From positions 1 through 48,402 of the forward strand of contig NCGX01000024.1 of NCBI GenBank assembly GCA_002256995.1: a stretch of 48,402 nt of DNA. Direction: 5' to 3'. The notes under the pieces were generated by a model. That model was not told where the DNA came from and searched no databases. It worked only from the letters and a program-made list of their open reading frames with translations. A program made the position numbers and the translations under genes. This document shows, piece by piece, positions 28,601 through 35,986 of this stretch. Every line of letters begins with the position of its first letter. The first letter of the stretch is position 1. The stretch comes from Hydrogenophilales bacterium 16-64-40 (GTDB taxonomy: Bacteria > Pseudomonadota > Gammaproteobacteria > Burkholderiales > Thiobacillaceae).

Positions 28601-29148
28601 AGGGCGAGGCTGACCCAGCCCGACGTCGCCGCCCGTCCGGCATCGCTGTGGCAGGCGGCGTGCAGCCACGCCTCAAGCAGTGCCAACTGCCCCGCGTTGC
28701 CAGCTTCCGATGCGTCGGCCCAGAAGCGGGCGACGCTCCATTCGCGGTCGGCCTCCGGCCACGACGGGATCAACGGGTCGAGCTCGGCAAAATCCCGCGC
28801 CGGCTGCGTGCGCTGCTTGCGGATGCGGCGCTTGACGAACTCGCGCTTGAAGGCATGAACGACCGCGTCGCGTTCCTGCGCCGCGCGCAGGCCATCGCGC
28901 GCGGGTCCGACGCCGAAGGCCGCCACCAGGAAATCCTCCAGTTCGCGCGCCACGGCGATCAGCAGGCCCGATTCCTCGGGGCCGACCCACGCGCCGCCGT
29001 TGCGGTAGTCGCGGTAGCGCGCCTGGAGTGCGCCGTCGCGCCCGGCAAGCCACGCGTCGAAGCGTGCGTCCAGCAGCGGAAGCTGCGAGGCCCGATACAC
29101 ATCCTTGTATTCAAATCCATCAAGATTCAGCTGCAGGGTCGACGCCAT
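25627..29148 (-). CDS. Fused NfnL/NfnS-like flavoprotein (GltD-like plus PyrK/FNR-like)
   Basis: A very large soluble flavoprotein of 1173 residues. Residues 1-270 have no clear family except a Cys-rich patch near 232-245 (VYCHDHSGDVC). From about 270 it becomes GltD/NfnL-like: iron-sulfur ligands Cys312, Cys315 and Cys319 in RICNDCMKSCIYQKQDPVN, an FAD motif CVGAGPAGFNLAHHL near 374, and an NAD(P) motif VIGGGLTSIDTATEV near 549. From about 835 it is like NfnS/PyrK: an FNR-type FAD/NAD(P) module (LPGQVYRLQNF, GPTGTGLPVPE) and a [2Fe-2S] motif with Cys1078, 1084, 1087 and a later Cys (CMMKEVCAQCLC, FVFSCFNQH). NfnLS bifurcates electrons between NADPH, NAD and ferredoxin; here both subunits appear in one chain. 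The ATG at 29148 has AGGA. A GntR-type operator lies upstream. Bifurcation itself is inference. Confidence 0.8.
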   Translation of the reverse strand: MASTLQLNLDGFEYKDVYRASQLPLLDARFDAWLAGRDGALQARYRDYRNGGAWVGPEESGLLIAVARELEDFLVAAFGVGPARDGLRAAQERDAVVHAFKREFVKRRIRKQRTQPARDFAELDPLIPSWPEADREWSVARFWADASEAGNAGQLALLEAWLHAACHSDAGRAATSGWVSLALPQATDYFKLVPVVPVPGEDAGRVEGAAAPRRRDGFDLTDTRPDLRHAMDQVDYCVYCHDHSGDVCSHGFPAKEGDGFRSNPLEVPLSGCPLEERISEAHVLKRDGYTLGALAMIMLDNPLLPATGHRICNDCMKSCIYQKQDPVNIPEIETRILTDVLEWRWGFELYFTLTQWNPLNRARPYRLPYNGRNTLCVGAGPAGFNLAHHLLQEGFGVVIVDGLKIEPLPSELFDASGRPTLPVENVKDLYQPLDARTNSGFGGVAEYGITVRWDKNFLTLIRLVLERQPAFRVYGGIRLGGTITLDDVPALGFDHVTLATGAGRPTVLPVRNNMARGMRQASDFLMALQLTGAAKRDSLANLQVRLPAVVIGGGLTSIDTATEVQAYYIRQVEKVLARWEAVGETRAGLFDAYEQGVLDEFLAHGRAVRAERERARAAGELPDFTPLIRAWGGVTVVYRRAMAESPAYLRNHEEIIKALEEGIYYAEALEPTEAVLDEHGHVQQLRCVHTESGEAVALPARAVLVAAGSIPNTVYEREHPGTFEMDGKYFAAYRIDDAGEMVRVPSAGHCKGEQPGFFTSYGAGDLKVSFVGDNHPWYHGSVVKAMASSKHAVRDITALLLGRDSLPASATDQRIFDAFAASLDVALCPEVVAVERLAPHLTSLTVRAPQATRHWLPGQVYRLQNFERHAEHVAGQMLAMEGMAIDGVHVDKARGEVQLLINSVGVSSRIAASLKPGTRVILMGPTGTGLPVPENATVTVAGGHSAVTSTVDGAAMWRAAGNRIVFIGHFRNVERARAVQRVIEILTDRAIWVLDEGPALTLRRQQDACFVHGLDEFLQSCAEMEAPFSDWVRQTDQFILSDHPESMETFRRRLRAELKPYLKPGFNAIAAVNSPMQCMMKEVCAQCLCRHVDSTTGEPSKFVFSCFNQHQPLFELDFANLQARQGQNSVQEKISNAWLAYLMDAKREDISADQAYAGCCEAAGAPLGEGEAS

Positions 29149-29170
29149 GGCTTGTCCTTTCCGCATTGGT

Positions 29171-29185
29171 ATTACATGTCATAAC
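29171..29185. promoter_or_regulatory. Putative GntR operator upstream of the Nfn-like gene
   Basis: ATTACATGTCATAAC, centred on the palindrome ACATGT, starts 23 bases upstream of the ATG at 29148. Its reverse complement matches 14 of 15 bases of the site at 36771-36785 upstream of the gntR gene. The shared, rare sequence is the reason to call it an operator. Confidence 0.65.
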
Positions 29186-29202
29186 AAGTTGAGTTGAGCG
29201 AT

Positions 29203-29220
29203 AGGCCGGCGTGCCGGCCT
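29203..29220 (-). terminator. Hairpin after the ABC ATPase gene
   Basis: AGGCCGGC (29203-29210) and GCCGGCCT (29213-29220) form a perfect GC-rich palindrome five bases past the stop of the ATPase gene. There is no T run, so it may be a weak terminator or an RNA-stability element separating the importer operon from the Nfn-like gene. Confidence 0.5.
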
Positions 29221-29225
29221 GTCGT

Positions 29226-30101
29226 TCAGATGAGTTCCGCTACGCCCTTCGGTCCGACCTCGACATCGAAGCCAGCCAGCCCGCTGTCCTTCAACTCACC
29301 GCCCATCGCCTTGAGACTTTCCTCGGTAATCAGGTCACGCAACTGCTGCTTGATCCGCAGGTATTCGGGACACGATGCCATGTCGGGCGTGCGCGGACGC
29401 GGCAGCAAAATGGGGATCTCAGCCTTGATCCGTCCCGGCCGCGCCGTCATCACATAGACCCGGTCCGACAGGAAGATGCTCTCGTCGATGTCGTGCGTGA
29501 TGAAGAGCACCGAGATGCGGAAGCGCTGCCACATGTTGGTGAGGATCTGCTGCATCACCACCCGGGTCTGCGCGTCGAGCGCACCGAAGGGCTCGTCCAT
29601 CAGCAGCACCTGCGGGCTGGTGGCCAGTGCGCGGACGATGCCGACGCGCTGCTTCATGCCGCCTGAAAGCTGATCCGGATAGTGGTTCTCGAAGGCGAGC
29701 AGACCGGCCAAGCCGAGCAGCGTGCGGGCCGCCTCTTCACGGTGGTTGGCGTCCATCCCCTTCTGTTTGAGACCGAACTCCACGTTCTTGCGAACGGAGA
29801 GCCAGGGAAACAGCGAGTACTGCTGGAACACCATGCCGCGGTCGGCACTGGGTTTGTCCGTCGCCTTGCCGTCCATGGTCACCGTGCCCTCGCTCGGCTT
29901 GACGAATCCGGCCACCACGTTGAGCAGGGTCGACTTGCCGCAGCCCGAGGGGCCGATAATAGAGACGAATTCGCCGGGCTTCACTTCCATCGAGACGTCG
30001 CTCACCGCCTCCACCGCGGCCGCCTTGCTGCCGAAGCGGACGCGCAGGTGGTCGACCAGGATGTGGCCGGTTGCATTGGGTTTGTCGTCGGCTTGCGTCA
30101 T
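29226..30101 (-). CDS. ABC transporter ATP-binding protein (nitrate/sulfonate/taurine type)
   Basis: The ATPase of an importer, 291 residues. Walker A GPSGCGKST, Q-loop QQYSLFPW, signature LSGGMKQR, Walker B VLLMDEPFGALD and the H-loop THD are all intact. It belongs to the SsuB/TauB/NrtD group that energises uptake of oxyanions and sulfonates. A C-terminal extension of about 50 residues follows the core. The ATG at 30101 overlaps the permease stop by one base (TAATG). A longer open frame upstream is only the permease read in another frame. Confidence 0.95.
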   Translation of the reverse strand: MTQADDKPNATGHILVDHLRVRFGSKAAAVEAVSDVSMEVKPGEFVSIIGPSGCGKSTLLNVVAGFVKPSEGTVTMDGKATDKPSADRGMVFQQYSLFPWLSVRKNVEFGLKQKGMDANHREEAARTLLGLAGLLAFENHYPDQLSGGMKQRVGIVRALATSPQVLLMDEPFGALDAQTRVVMQQILTNMWQRFRISVLFITHDIDESIFLSDRVYVMTARPGRIKAEIPILLPRPRTPDMASCPEYLRIKQQLRDLITEESLKAMGGELKDSGLAGFDVEVGPKGVAELI

Positions 30102-31048
30102 TATTTCTGTCCTCCATGAGTGGGGCCTGCCATCCAGGGCATCAGCATGTTGCCCAGAATCCGGATGGCGCCGCTGCACAACAGCCCGAGCACGCCGATC
30201 ACGATCATGCCGATGGCGATGTCGGCATATTCGATGAGGGAATACGCCTCCCAGGTGAAATACCCGATGCCGAACTGGCCCGAGATCATCTCGGCGGCAA
30301 TCAGCGACACCCAGGCCACCCCCATGCCGATGGCGAGCCCGGTAAAGATGTGCGGCAAGGATGCCGGCAGCACGACCTGGCGCAGCAGGCCGTACTCGCT
30401 CGTGCCCAGGCATCGCGCAGCACGCAGCAGCACCGGATCGACGCTGTTCACGCCATGGATGGTATTGAGCAGGATGGGAAAGAACGAACCCAGGAAGGTG
30501 ATGAATACGATGCTGGTTTCGTTGGTGGGCCACAGCATGATGGCCATCGGCACCCAGGCGATCGCCGGCACCGGCCGCAGGGTCTCGAACAGCGGAAACA
30601 GCAGGGCCCTTGCGCCGCGGTATTGCCCGATCAGCAGTCCCAGCGCCACGCCCAGCACGGTGGCGATGCTGAAGCCGAGCAGGATCCGCCGCAGGCTGAC
30701 ATACATGTTGTTGTAGAACTTGTCGCTTTGCGCCAGCCGGGCCGCGTTGTCCCAGACCTCACCGGGACTGGGAATGTTGGTAAAGCGGATATAGAAATCC
30801 AGCTTGTACTTGGTGGCGAAGTACCAGAAGGCCACGAACAAGCCCAGCGACAGCATCGTCATCAGCAATTTGGGAAGTGCGCTCCGCAACCAGGCTGCGA
30901 CGCGCCGTAGCGGCGTCTCGGCCTGCTGCGCCGCCGAGGAAACGCCCGACGGCGTGACCTCGGGCTTCGGCGCAAGCGCCAGACTGGGCCCTTGCGCTAC
31001 TTCGGCAGCCTGGGGGTCAACGCGGTTCAGACTGGTTGCGGTTCGCAT
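30101..31048 (-). CDS. ABC transporter permease (nitrate/sulfonate/taurine type)
   Basis: A 315-residue inner-membrane permease with a long, cytoplasmic N-terminus (about 60 residues) and about six helices, beginning LLMTMLSLGLFVAFWYFATKY. The EAA loop that docks to the ATPase is in the second half (ARCLGTSEYGLLRQVVLPAS). It is of the SsuC/TauC/NrtB class. It starts 3 bp after the binding-protein gene and is fused by overlap with the ATPase gene. Confidence 0.94.
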   Translation of the reverse strand: MRTATSLNRVDPQAAEVAQGPSLALAPKPEVTPSGVSSAAQQAETPLRRVAAWLRSALPKLLMTMLSLGLFVAFWYFATKYKLDFYIRFTNIPSPGEVWDNAARLAQSDKFYNNMYVSLRRILLGFSIATVLGVALGLLIGQYRGARALLFPLFETLRPVPAIAWVPMAIMLWPTNETSIVFITFLGSFFPILLNTIHGVNSVDPVLLRAARCLGTSEYGLLRQVVLPASLPHIFTGLAIGMGVAWVSLIAAEMISGQFGIGYFTWEAYSLIEYADIAIGMIVIGVLGLLCSGAIRILGNMLMPWMAGPTHGGQK

Positions 31049-31051
31049 GAT

Positions 31052-32512
31052 TTATCCCCCGACTTTCGCGACTGCCAGCACTTCCGTGTAGGAGGCGATC
31101 CGGCCGCCGCTCTTGACAGCCCAGGCCTGGGCGTCTTTCTTCAACAGGAAGGGCACGATCTCAAGCTTTTTCGGATTCTTGGCATTGAGGGCGTAGAACG
31201 CCTTGTCGGCAAACAGCTTGATGCCGGTGGTCTTGTCGAACACGAAGGCCACGCCGATCTTCTTGCCTTCCGTCAGCGCCTTCTTCACCCCGGCCAGGGT
31301 GCAGCCGGCAGAGCTGTAGGCCGTGATGGCGCCGCCTTCGACCCATACCTCGCCGCCCTCGCGCGGGCTTTTGATCGGCTTCTTGCACAGCGGGTCAGTG
31401 CCGCTGATTTCATAGCCGGCATAGCTCGCCTTCTGCTTGTCGTAGTCGAGCCCCTTCTCCTTGAAAGCCTGTTTGATATAGGTTTCGTTGGCCCAGGCAT
31501 CGGCGTTGAAGGCCTTCACCCGGCCCATGCGGCCCAACACGCCATGGTCGTATTTGACCGTCTCGATCCATTTCGGCTTGATGCTCGGATCGAGCGTATG
31601 CACGCCGCTGGGGCCGAGGAACATGTAGGCGACTTCCTTCTCGATCTTGGTCCACTCCTCGATCCTGGTCGCAGCCAACGCCGGATTCTTGCGCACCCAG
31701 TCGTTCGCATCGAGCAGCGCCTTCAGATAGGCGACCACGAACTCCGGATACTTGTCGGCGAAGTCCTTGCGCACCACGATGCCGTGGAAGGTCGGCACCT
31801 TGGTCTCCACGCCGTCGAAGATCTTGCGCGCGAAACCGCGGTGGGGAAGCAGTTCGGCGAAGGGCACGAAGTCGGCGTGACCGTCGAGCTTGCGCTCCTG
31901 CAGGTTGGTGGTCCCGACCTCGGGACTCTGGCTGGCCAGATCCCAGAAATTCTCATTCCAGCCGCGGTCCTCCATCGCCTTCAGCAGCATGCCGTGGGCG
32001 GCGGAGCCGAACGGCACCGACACCTTCTTGCCCTTGAGGTCGGCCAGTTCGTAGTAGGGCGAATCCTTGTGAACCACCATGCCGTTGCCGGCGCCATCCT
32101 TGTTGTAGGCGATCAGCGCGATCAGCTCGCTCTTGGTTTCGGACCCGGCCTGGAAGGTGGCGCCATTCACCAGCAGCGGATAGTCGCCCATCATGCCGAT
32201 CTGCAGCTTGTTGGCCACCATGCCGTTGGTGACGGGCGGACCCGAGGTGAAATTCTGCCAATCGAACTTGAAGTCGATGCCCTTGTACTTGGGCGTCTTC
32301 TTCAGTTCGGCCAGGTACTTGTCCATCAGACCGAGCTTCTCGATCACGATGCCGCCGGTCACGGTGTTGGTGGTCGTGTTCTGCGTGCCGATGCCGACGG
32401 TCACCGTTTCAGCATGCGCGGCGGCTCCGGTCAAAACGCCGATGAATGCCAGTGCGGCCCCCATCTTTCGGGTTGTTGTCATTCGGGTGGGGAAACTGCG
32501 CGTTCTTTTCAT
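31052..32512 (-). CDS. ABC importer substrate-binding protein with NosL-like C-terminal domain
   Basis: A periplasmic protein of 486 residues, far longer than SsuA/TauA/NrtA relatives (about 320-400). The signal peptide ends near AAAHAETVTVG. Residues about 25-365 are a binding-protein domain of the NrtA/SsuA class (GMMGDYPLLVNG, VSVPFGSAAHGMLLKAM, HADFVPFAELL). From about residue 372 the chain becomes NosL-like: LCKKPIKSP, GVAFVFDKTTGIKLFADKAFYAL, then EIVPFLLKKDAQAWAVKSGG and RIASYTEVL, which tracks the end of NosL (EIVPF, DAQAF, GGRI). The metal-binding CxM motif of NosL is not kept. GGAAGG precedes the ATG at 32512; upstream ATGs would destroy the signal peptide. Confidence 0.85.
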   Translation of the reverse strand: MKRTRSFPTRMTTTRKMGAALAFIGVLTGAAAHAETVTVGIGTQNTTTNTVTGGIVIEKLGLMDKYLAELKKTPKYKGIDFKFDWQNFTSGPPVTNGMVANKLQIGMMGDYPLLVNGATFQAGSETKSELIALIAYNKDGAGNGMVVHKDSPYYELADLKGKKVSVPFGSAAHGMLLKAMEDRGWNENFWDLASQSPEVGTTNLQERKLDGHADFVPFAELLPHRGFARKIFDGVETKVPTFHGIVVRKDFADKYPEFVVAYLKALLDANDWVRKNPALAATRIEEWTKIEKEVAYMFLGPSGVHTLDPSIKPKWIETVKYDHGVLGRMGRVKAFNADAWANETYIKQAFKEKGLDYDKQKASYAGYEISGTDPLCKKPIKSPREGGEVWVEGGAITAYSSAGCTLAGVKKALTEGKKIGVAFVFDKTTGIKLFADKAFYALNAKNPKKLEIVPFLLKKDAQAWAVKSGGRIASYTEVLAVAKVGG

Positions 32513-32694
32513 GTCGTGCCTTCCTTCCTGTTGAATTGATTGAGAGCTCATTGCCACGTGTTTTTCAAAACCTAAATTCAGCAATCTCCATGCCATCCGA
32601 ACAAGCCTGTTTTTATGTGCATTTCCAACGATTCGAATGCCGTGTCCAGGTCAGCGCAGTGCATCCCTGCAGGCGCACGCACCAAGCGCGGGCG
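32513..32694. other. Gap between binding-protein and ferredoxin genes
   Basis: About 180 bases with lower GC than its surroundings. I see no gene and no copy of the operator-like sequence found at 29171 and 36771. It may hold a second promoter or processing site for the importer genes, but nothing specific is visible. Confidence 0.4.
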
Positions 32695-33030
32695 TCACGC
32701 GGTTTCAGCCATTTCCAGATACTTGAACTTGTCCTGCGTATCGGCCCATTCATCCGCATCCGGCAGCGGCTCTGGCTTGTCCTTGATCAAAGGCCATGCC
32801 CTCGTCAATTCGGCATTGATGGCCACGTAACGCGCATATTCCTCGGGGAGTTTGGATTCATCGAAGATCGCCCCGGCGGGACACTCGTCCACGCACAGCG
32901 AGCAGTCGATGCACTCCTCCGGATCGATCACCATGAAATTCGGACCCTCATGGAATGCATCCACCGGGCACACCGGGACACAGTCTCCGTATTTGCAGTT
33001 GATGCAGGGTTCGGTCACCACATAGGTCAT
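32695..33030 (-). CDS. FdI-type 7Fe ferredoxin (FdxA-like)
   Basis: A 111-residue ferredoxin with the layout of Azotobacter Fd[22 protein letters not shown] then [20 protein letters not shown]. Cys9, Cys17 and Cys50 correspond to the [3Fe-4S] ligands; Cys21, 40, 43 and 46 to the [4Fe-4S] ligands. The extra free Cys of FdI is Ala25 here. The C-terminal tail ([20 protein letters not shown]) is also typical. It lies 10 bp after the HEAT-repeat gene and is a likely electron carrier between the Nfn-like flavoprotein and the AprB-like protein. Confidence 0.93.
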   Translation of the reverse strand: MTYVVTEPCINCKYGDCVPVCPVDAFHEGPNFMVIDPEECIDCSLCVDECPAGAIFDESKLPEEYARYVAINAELTRAWPLIKDKPEPLPDADEWADTQDKFKYLEMAETA

Positions 33031-33040
33031 GTCGTGCTCC

Positions 33041-33991
33041 TCATTTCGAGAGTTGGGTCAGGGCCAGGCGCGCCAGCTTGCGCACGTCCGGATCGCTGTC
33101 GTCGAGCGCTTTCTCAAGTGCGGGAATCGCCGCCACCTCCCCCACTTCGCCCAGCGCGACAGCCGCTTCCTTGCGCAGGTTGCTCATCTCGTGTCCCAGC
33201 GCTTCGATGAGTGCCGGCAAGGCCGATTTCGCCTTGAGCCGGCCCAGGCTGCGCGCCGCCTTGAGACGGACCTGCCAGTAGGGGTCCGCCATCGCGGCAA
33301 TCAGGTCGTCGGTCGCATCGGTGGCGAGCAGTTTGCCGAGCGTGGCGGCTGCTTCCTCGCGCACCTGCCACGACGCGTCCATCAGCGCCCGCTTCATGGC
33401 CGGGACCACCGCCGCGGGATCGGTGGCAAAGCCGAGCGCACCGACCGCGATACGCCGGGCTTCCACCTCGGCATCGCTGCCGGCGATGCGTGCGATGTCC
33501 GGCAGCGCAGCCGGGTTCTTCAGATACCCGAGTACGCCGAGCGCGGTACAGCGGACGCCGACATCACTCGAGCCTAGCGCGGCCAGGGCCGGTGTGAAGG
33601 CTTCCGGGCGACGCAGTTCGCGCAGAGCACGAAACAGGGCGGCCTGCATGAAGGCTTGCGATGCGGCGGGCAGCGCGGCCAGCAGTCCGTCCCCCATCGC
33701 CGCATCTTTCAGCTCGGACAGCGAGACGGCGGCGGCTTCGCGCACTTCCGCGCTGTCGTCATCCAGCACGCCGATCAGCCCCTCGACCACCTCGTGGGTC
33801 TCGTAGCCTTCGAGCAGGCGAGCGGCCTCGGCGCGCACCTTGGCATCGGCGTCCTTCAGCGCATCGAGCAGGTACTGGTCGACGTCGTCCTCGTCGCTGT
33901 CCAGAAGGTCCATGACCGCAATGCGGCGTACTTCAGGGTCGGTGCTCGCCAGTCGGCTGTGAATGCTGGCGAGTTGGGTTGCAGGCATCAT
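33041..33991 (-). CDS. HEAT-repeat (PBS lyase-type) scaffold protein
   Basis: A 316-residue all-helical protein built almost wholly of about nine HEAT repeats of the PBS-lyase type, spaced about 31 residues. Recurring pieces are [71 protein letters not shown] and [14 protein letters not shown]. No catalytic site is present; such proteins act as assembly or docking platforms. GAGGAG supports the ATG at 33991. Sitting between the AprB-like and FdI-like genes, it may hold the redox partners together. Confidence 0.93.
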   Translation of the reverse strand: MMPATQLASIHSRLASTDPEVRRIAVMDLLDSDEDDVDQYLLDALKDADAKVRAEAARLLEGYETHEVVEGLIGVLDDDSAEVREAAAVSLSELKDAAMGDGLLAALPAASQAFMQAALFRALRELRRPEAFTPALAALGSSDVGVRCTALGVLGYLKNPAALPDIARIAGSDAEVEARRIAVGALGFATDPAAVVPAMKRALMDASWQVREEAAATLGKLLATDATDDLIAAMADPYWQVRLKAARSLGRLKAKSALPALIEALGHEMSNLRKEAAVALGEVGEVAAIPALEKALDDSDPDVRKLARLALTQLSK

Positions 33992-34001
33992 TCGGTTCTC
34001 C

Positions 34002-34235
34002 TCAACGCAACAGGTAGGGGATGTCGACACGGATCGCCTGGGTCGGGCAATCCTTCTCGCACGGCAGGCAGTACCAGCACTCGTCGTACTTCATGAACGC
34101 CTTCTTCTTCAACAGATCGATGGCGAGCAGATCCAGCGGGCAGGATTCGACGCAGACCGTACAGCCCTTGTCGGCGATGCAGGCGTCTTCGTTCACGGTC
34201 ACGGGCACGGATACCCGGTTCAGGGTCATGGGCAT
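34002..34235 (-). CDS. AprB-like two-cluster ferredoxin
   Basis: A 77-residue protein with two [4Fe-4S] motifs: Cys19, 25, 28, 32 and Cys53, 56, 59, 63. The second motif reads ECWYCLPCEKDCPTQAIRV, closely like AprB (CWECYxCvKxCPxxAI), including the Trp next to the first Cys that tunes cluster potential in APS reductase. True AprB has about 150 residues, with a C-terminal tail wrapping around AprA; that tail is missing here. It lies 11 bp after the AprA-like gene, giving the AprAB pairing in reversed order relative to aprBA. I read it as the electron-transfer subunit of the flavoprotein. Confidence 0.85.
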   Translation of the reverse strand: MPMTLNRVSVPVTVNEDACIADKGCTVCVESCPLDLLAIDLLKKKAFMKYDECWYCLPCEKDCPTQAIRVDIPYLLR

Positions 34236-34246
34236 GAGAATTCTCC

Positions 34247-35977
34247 TTAGGCGGTGGCGGCCTGCTTGACGACGCGCAGGCGGTTGTAGGCATCCTTCTC
34301 TTCATCGTCGAGTTCCACGATGTAGGGCTCGATGGGGCGCTTGAAGCAGGTCATTTCGCCCGCGTCGTTTTTCTTCAGCTGCGCGTGGCAGAACCAGTCC
34401 GCATCGTTCTTTTCCGGATGCTCGACGCGGTAGTGGTACAGGCCCCAGCGCGACTCGGTGCGGTAGAGGGAAGCGTGGGCCGCCATCTCCGCGCAGTCGA
34501 GGATGAAATGCACTTCCATCGCGCGCATCAATTCGTGCGGATTCGTTGCAGACATGGAATCCAGGTCGGCACGGATTTCCGCGAAGCGATCGAGGCCGAT
34601 CTCCATCTTCTTGGTCACCTTGGGCGGCTGCAGATAGTCGTTCACAAAGCGGCGCAGCTTGTATTCGACCTGGGCGGGCGGCAGGCCGTCCGGATTCGCC
34701 AGCGGGGCCAGCACGCGCTTGCGCTCCGCCTCCACCTGCGCGGCATCGACCGCCGGCAGTTCATGCGACATGGCGTACTCGGCTGCGCTCTGGCCGGCGA
34801 ATTGTCCGTACACGAAGGCGCCCAGCATGTAGTTGTGCGGGACGCAGGCGAGGTCGCCTGCCGCGTAGAGCCCCGGCACAGTGGTCGCCGCATGCTCGTC
34901 CACCCACACGCCGGAGGCCGAGTGGCCGCTGCACAGGCCGATCTCCGAAATGTGCATCTCCACCATGCCCAGGCGGTAGTCGAGGTTCCGGCCTTCGTGG
35001 AACCGGCCGCGGCTGGGGCGCTCGTTGCTGTGCAGGATGTGCTCGATGGTGCCGATCGTCTCTTCCGCCAGATGGTCCATCTTGAGGAAAACCGGGCCGT
35101 TGCCGCCTTCGAGCTCCTTGTAGAACTCCATCATCATCTGACCGCTCCAGTAGTCGCACTCGATGAAGCGCTCGCCCTTGGAGTTGGCGGTGTAACCGCC
35201 GAAAGGACCCGTGACGTAGGCGCACGACGGCCCGTTGTAGTCCTTGATCAGCGGGTTGATCTGGTAGCACTCGATGCCCGAGAGCTCGGCGCCGGCGTGG
35301 TAGGCCAGCGCATAGCCGTCGCCGGCATTGGTCGGGTTCTCGTAGGTGCCGAACAGATAACCGGAGGACGGCAGGCCGAGCCGGCCGGCGGCGCCGGTGC
35401 ACAGGATCACCGACTTGGCGCGGATCACGCCGAAGCCGCCCTCGCGGGTGTCGAGCACCATGGCGCCGGCGATTGCGCCGCTGTCATCCAGCAGCAGCCG
35501 GGTCGCCATGTAGCGATTGGTGATCTCGACGCGCGCCTTCTTCAGCTGGCGGTAGAGCACCTTTTTCATGTGATGCCCTTCCGGCATCGGCAACACGTAG
35601 GTGCCGATGTGGTGAACCTTCTTCACCGCGTAGTCGCCGGTCTCGTCCTTCTCGAACTTGACCCCCCAGCGGTCGAGCTGGTTGATCATGTTGAAGCTCT
35701 CCTGCGCGTAGGCCATCACCGTCTTCTGGTTGACGATGCCGTCGTTGGCGACGGTGATTTCCTTGACGTACTGCTCGGGCGTGGCATGCCCCGGAATCAC
35801 CGCATTGTTGAGGCCGTCCATGCCCATCGAGATGGCGCCGCTGCGCTTCACGTTGGCCTTCTCCAGCAGCATCACCTTCAGCGCCGGGTTTTTTTCCTTG
35901 GCCTTGACCGCGGCCATCGGGCCCGCCGTGCCGCCGCCGATCACCAGCACATCCACTTCTGCAATCATGTCGCTCAT
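34247..35977 (-). CDS. AprA-like flavoprotein of the fumarate reductase/APS reductase family
   Basis: A 576-residue FAD enzyme. The FAD motif is VLVIGGGTAGPMAAVKAK, followed by VKRSGAISMGMDGLNN, which parallels the ERSGAVAQGLSAIN segment of AprA. SEIGLCSGHSASGVWV matches the SEPYLVGSHSGCCGIWV region of APS reductase that holds an active-site His, then VPGLYAAGDLACVPH. The end WGLYHYRVEHPEKNDADWF is the AprA C-terminal pattern. True AprA is about 620-665 residues, and several substrate-loop segments are shorter here. It is therefore a paralog and its substrate may not be APS. AGGAG precedes the ATG at 35977. It lies 9 bp after gntR. Confidence 0.87.
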   Translation of the reverse strand: MSDMIAEVDVLVIGGGTAGPMAAVKAKEKNPALKVMLLEKANVKRSGAISMGMDGLNNAVIPGHATPEQYVKEITVANDGIVNQKTVMAYAQESFNMINQLDRWGVKFEKDETGDYAVKKVHHIGTYVLPMPEGHHMKKVLYRQLKKARVEITNRYMATRLLLDDSGAIAGAMVLDTREGGFGVIRAKSVILCTGAAGRLGLPSSGYLFGTYENPTNAGDGYALAYHAGAELSGIECYQINPLIKDYNGPSCAYVTGPFGGYTANSKGERFIECDYWSGQMMMEFYKELEGGNGPVFLKMDHLAEETIGTIEHILHSNERPSRGRFHEGRNLDYRLGMVEMHISEIGLCSGHSASGVWVDEHAATTVPGLYAAGDLACVPHNYMLGAFVYGQFAGQSAAEYAMSHELPAVDAAQVEAERKRVLAPLANPDGLPPAQVEYKLRRFVNDYLQPPKVTKKMEIGLDRFAEIRADLDSMSATNPHELMRAMEVHFILDCAEMAAHASLYRTESRWGLYHYRVEHPEKNDADWFCHAQLKKNDAGEMTCFKRPIEPYIVELDDEEKDAYNRLRVVKQAATA

Positions 35978-35986
35978 AAAAATCTC

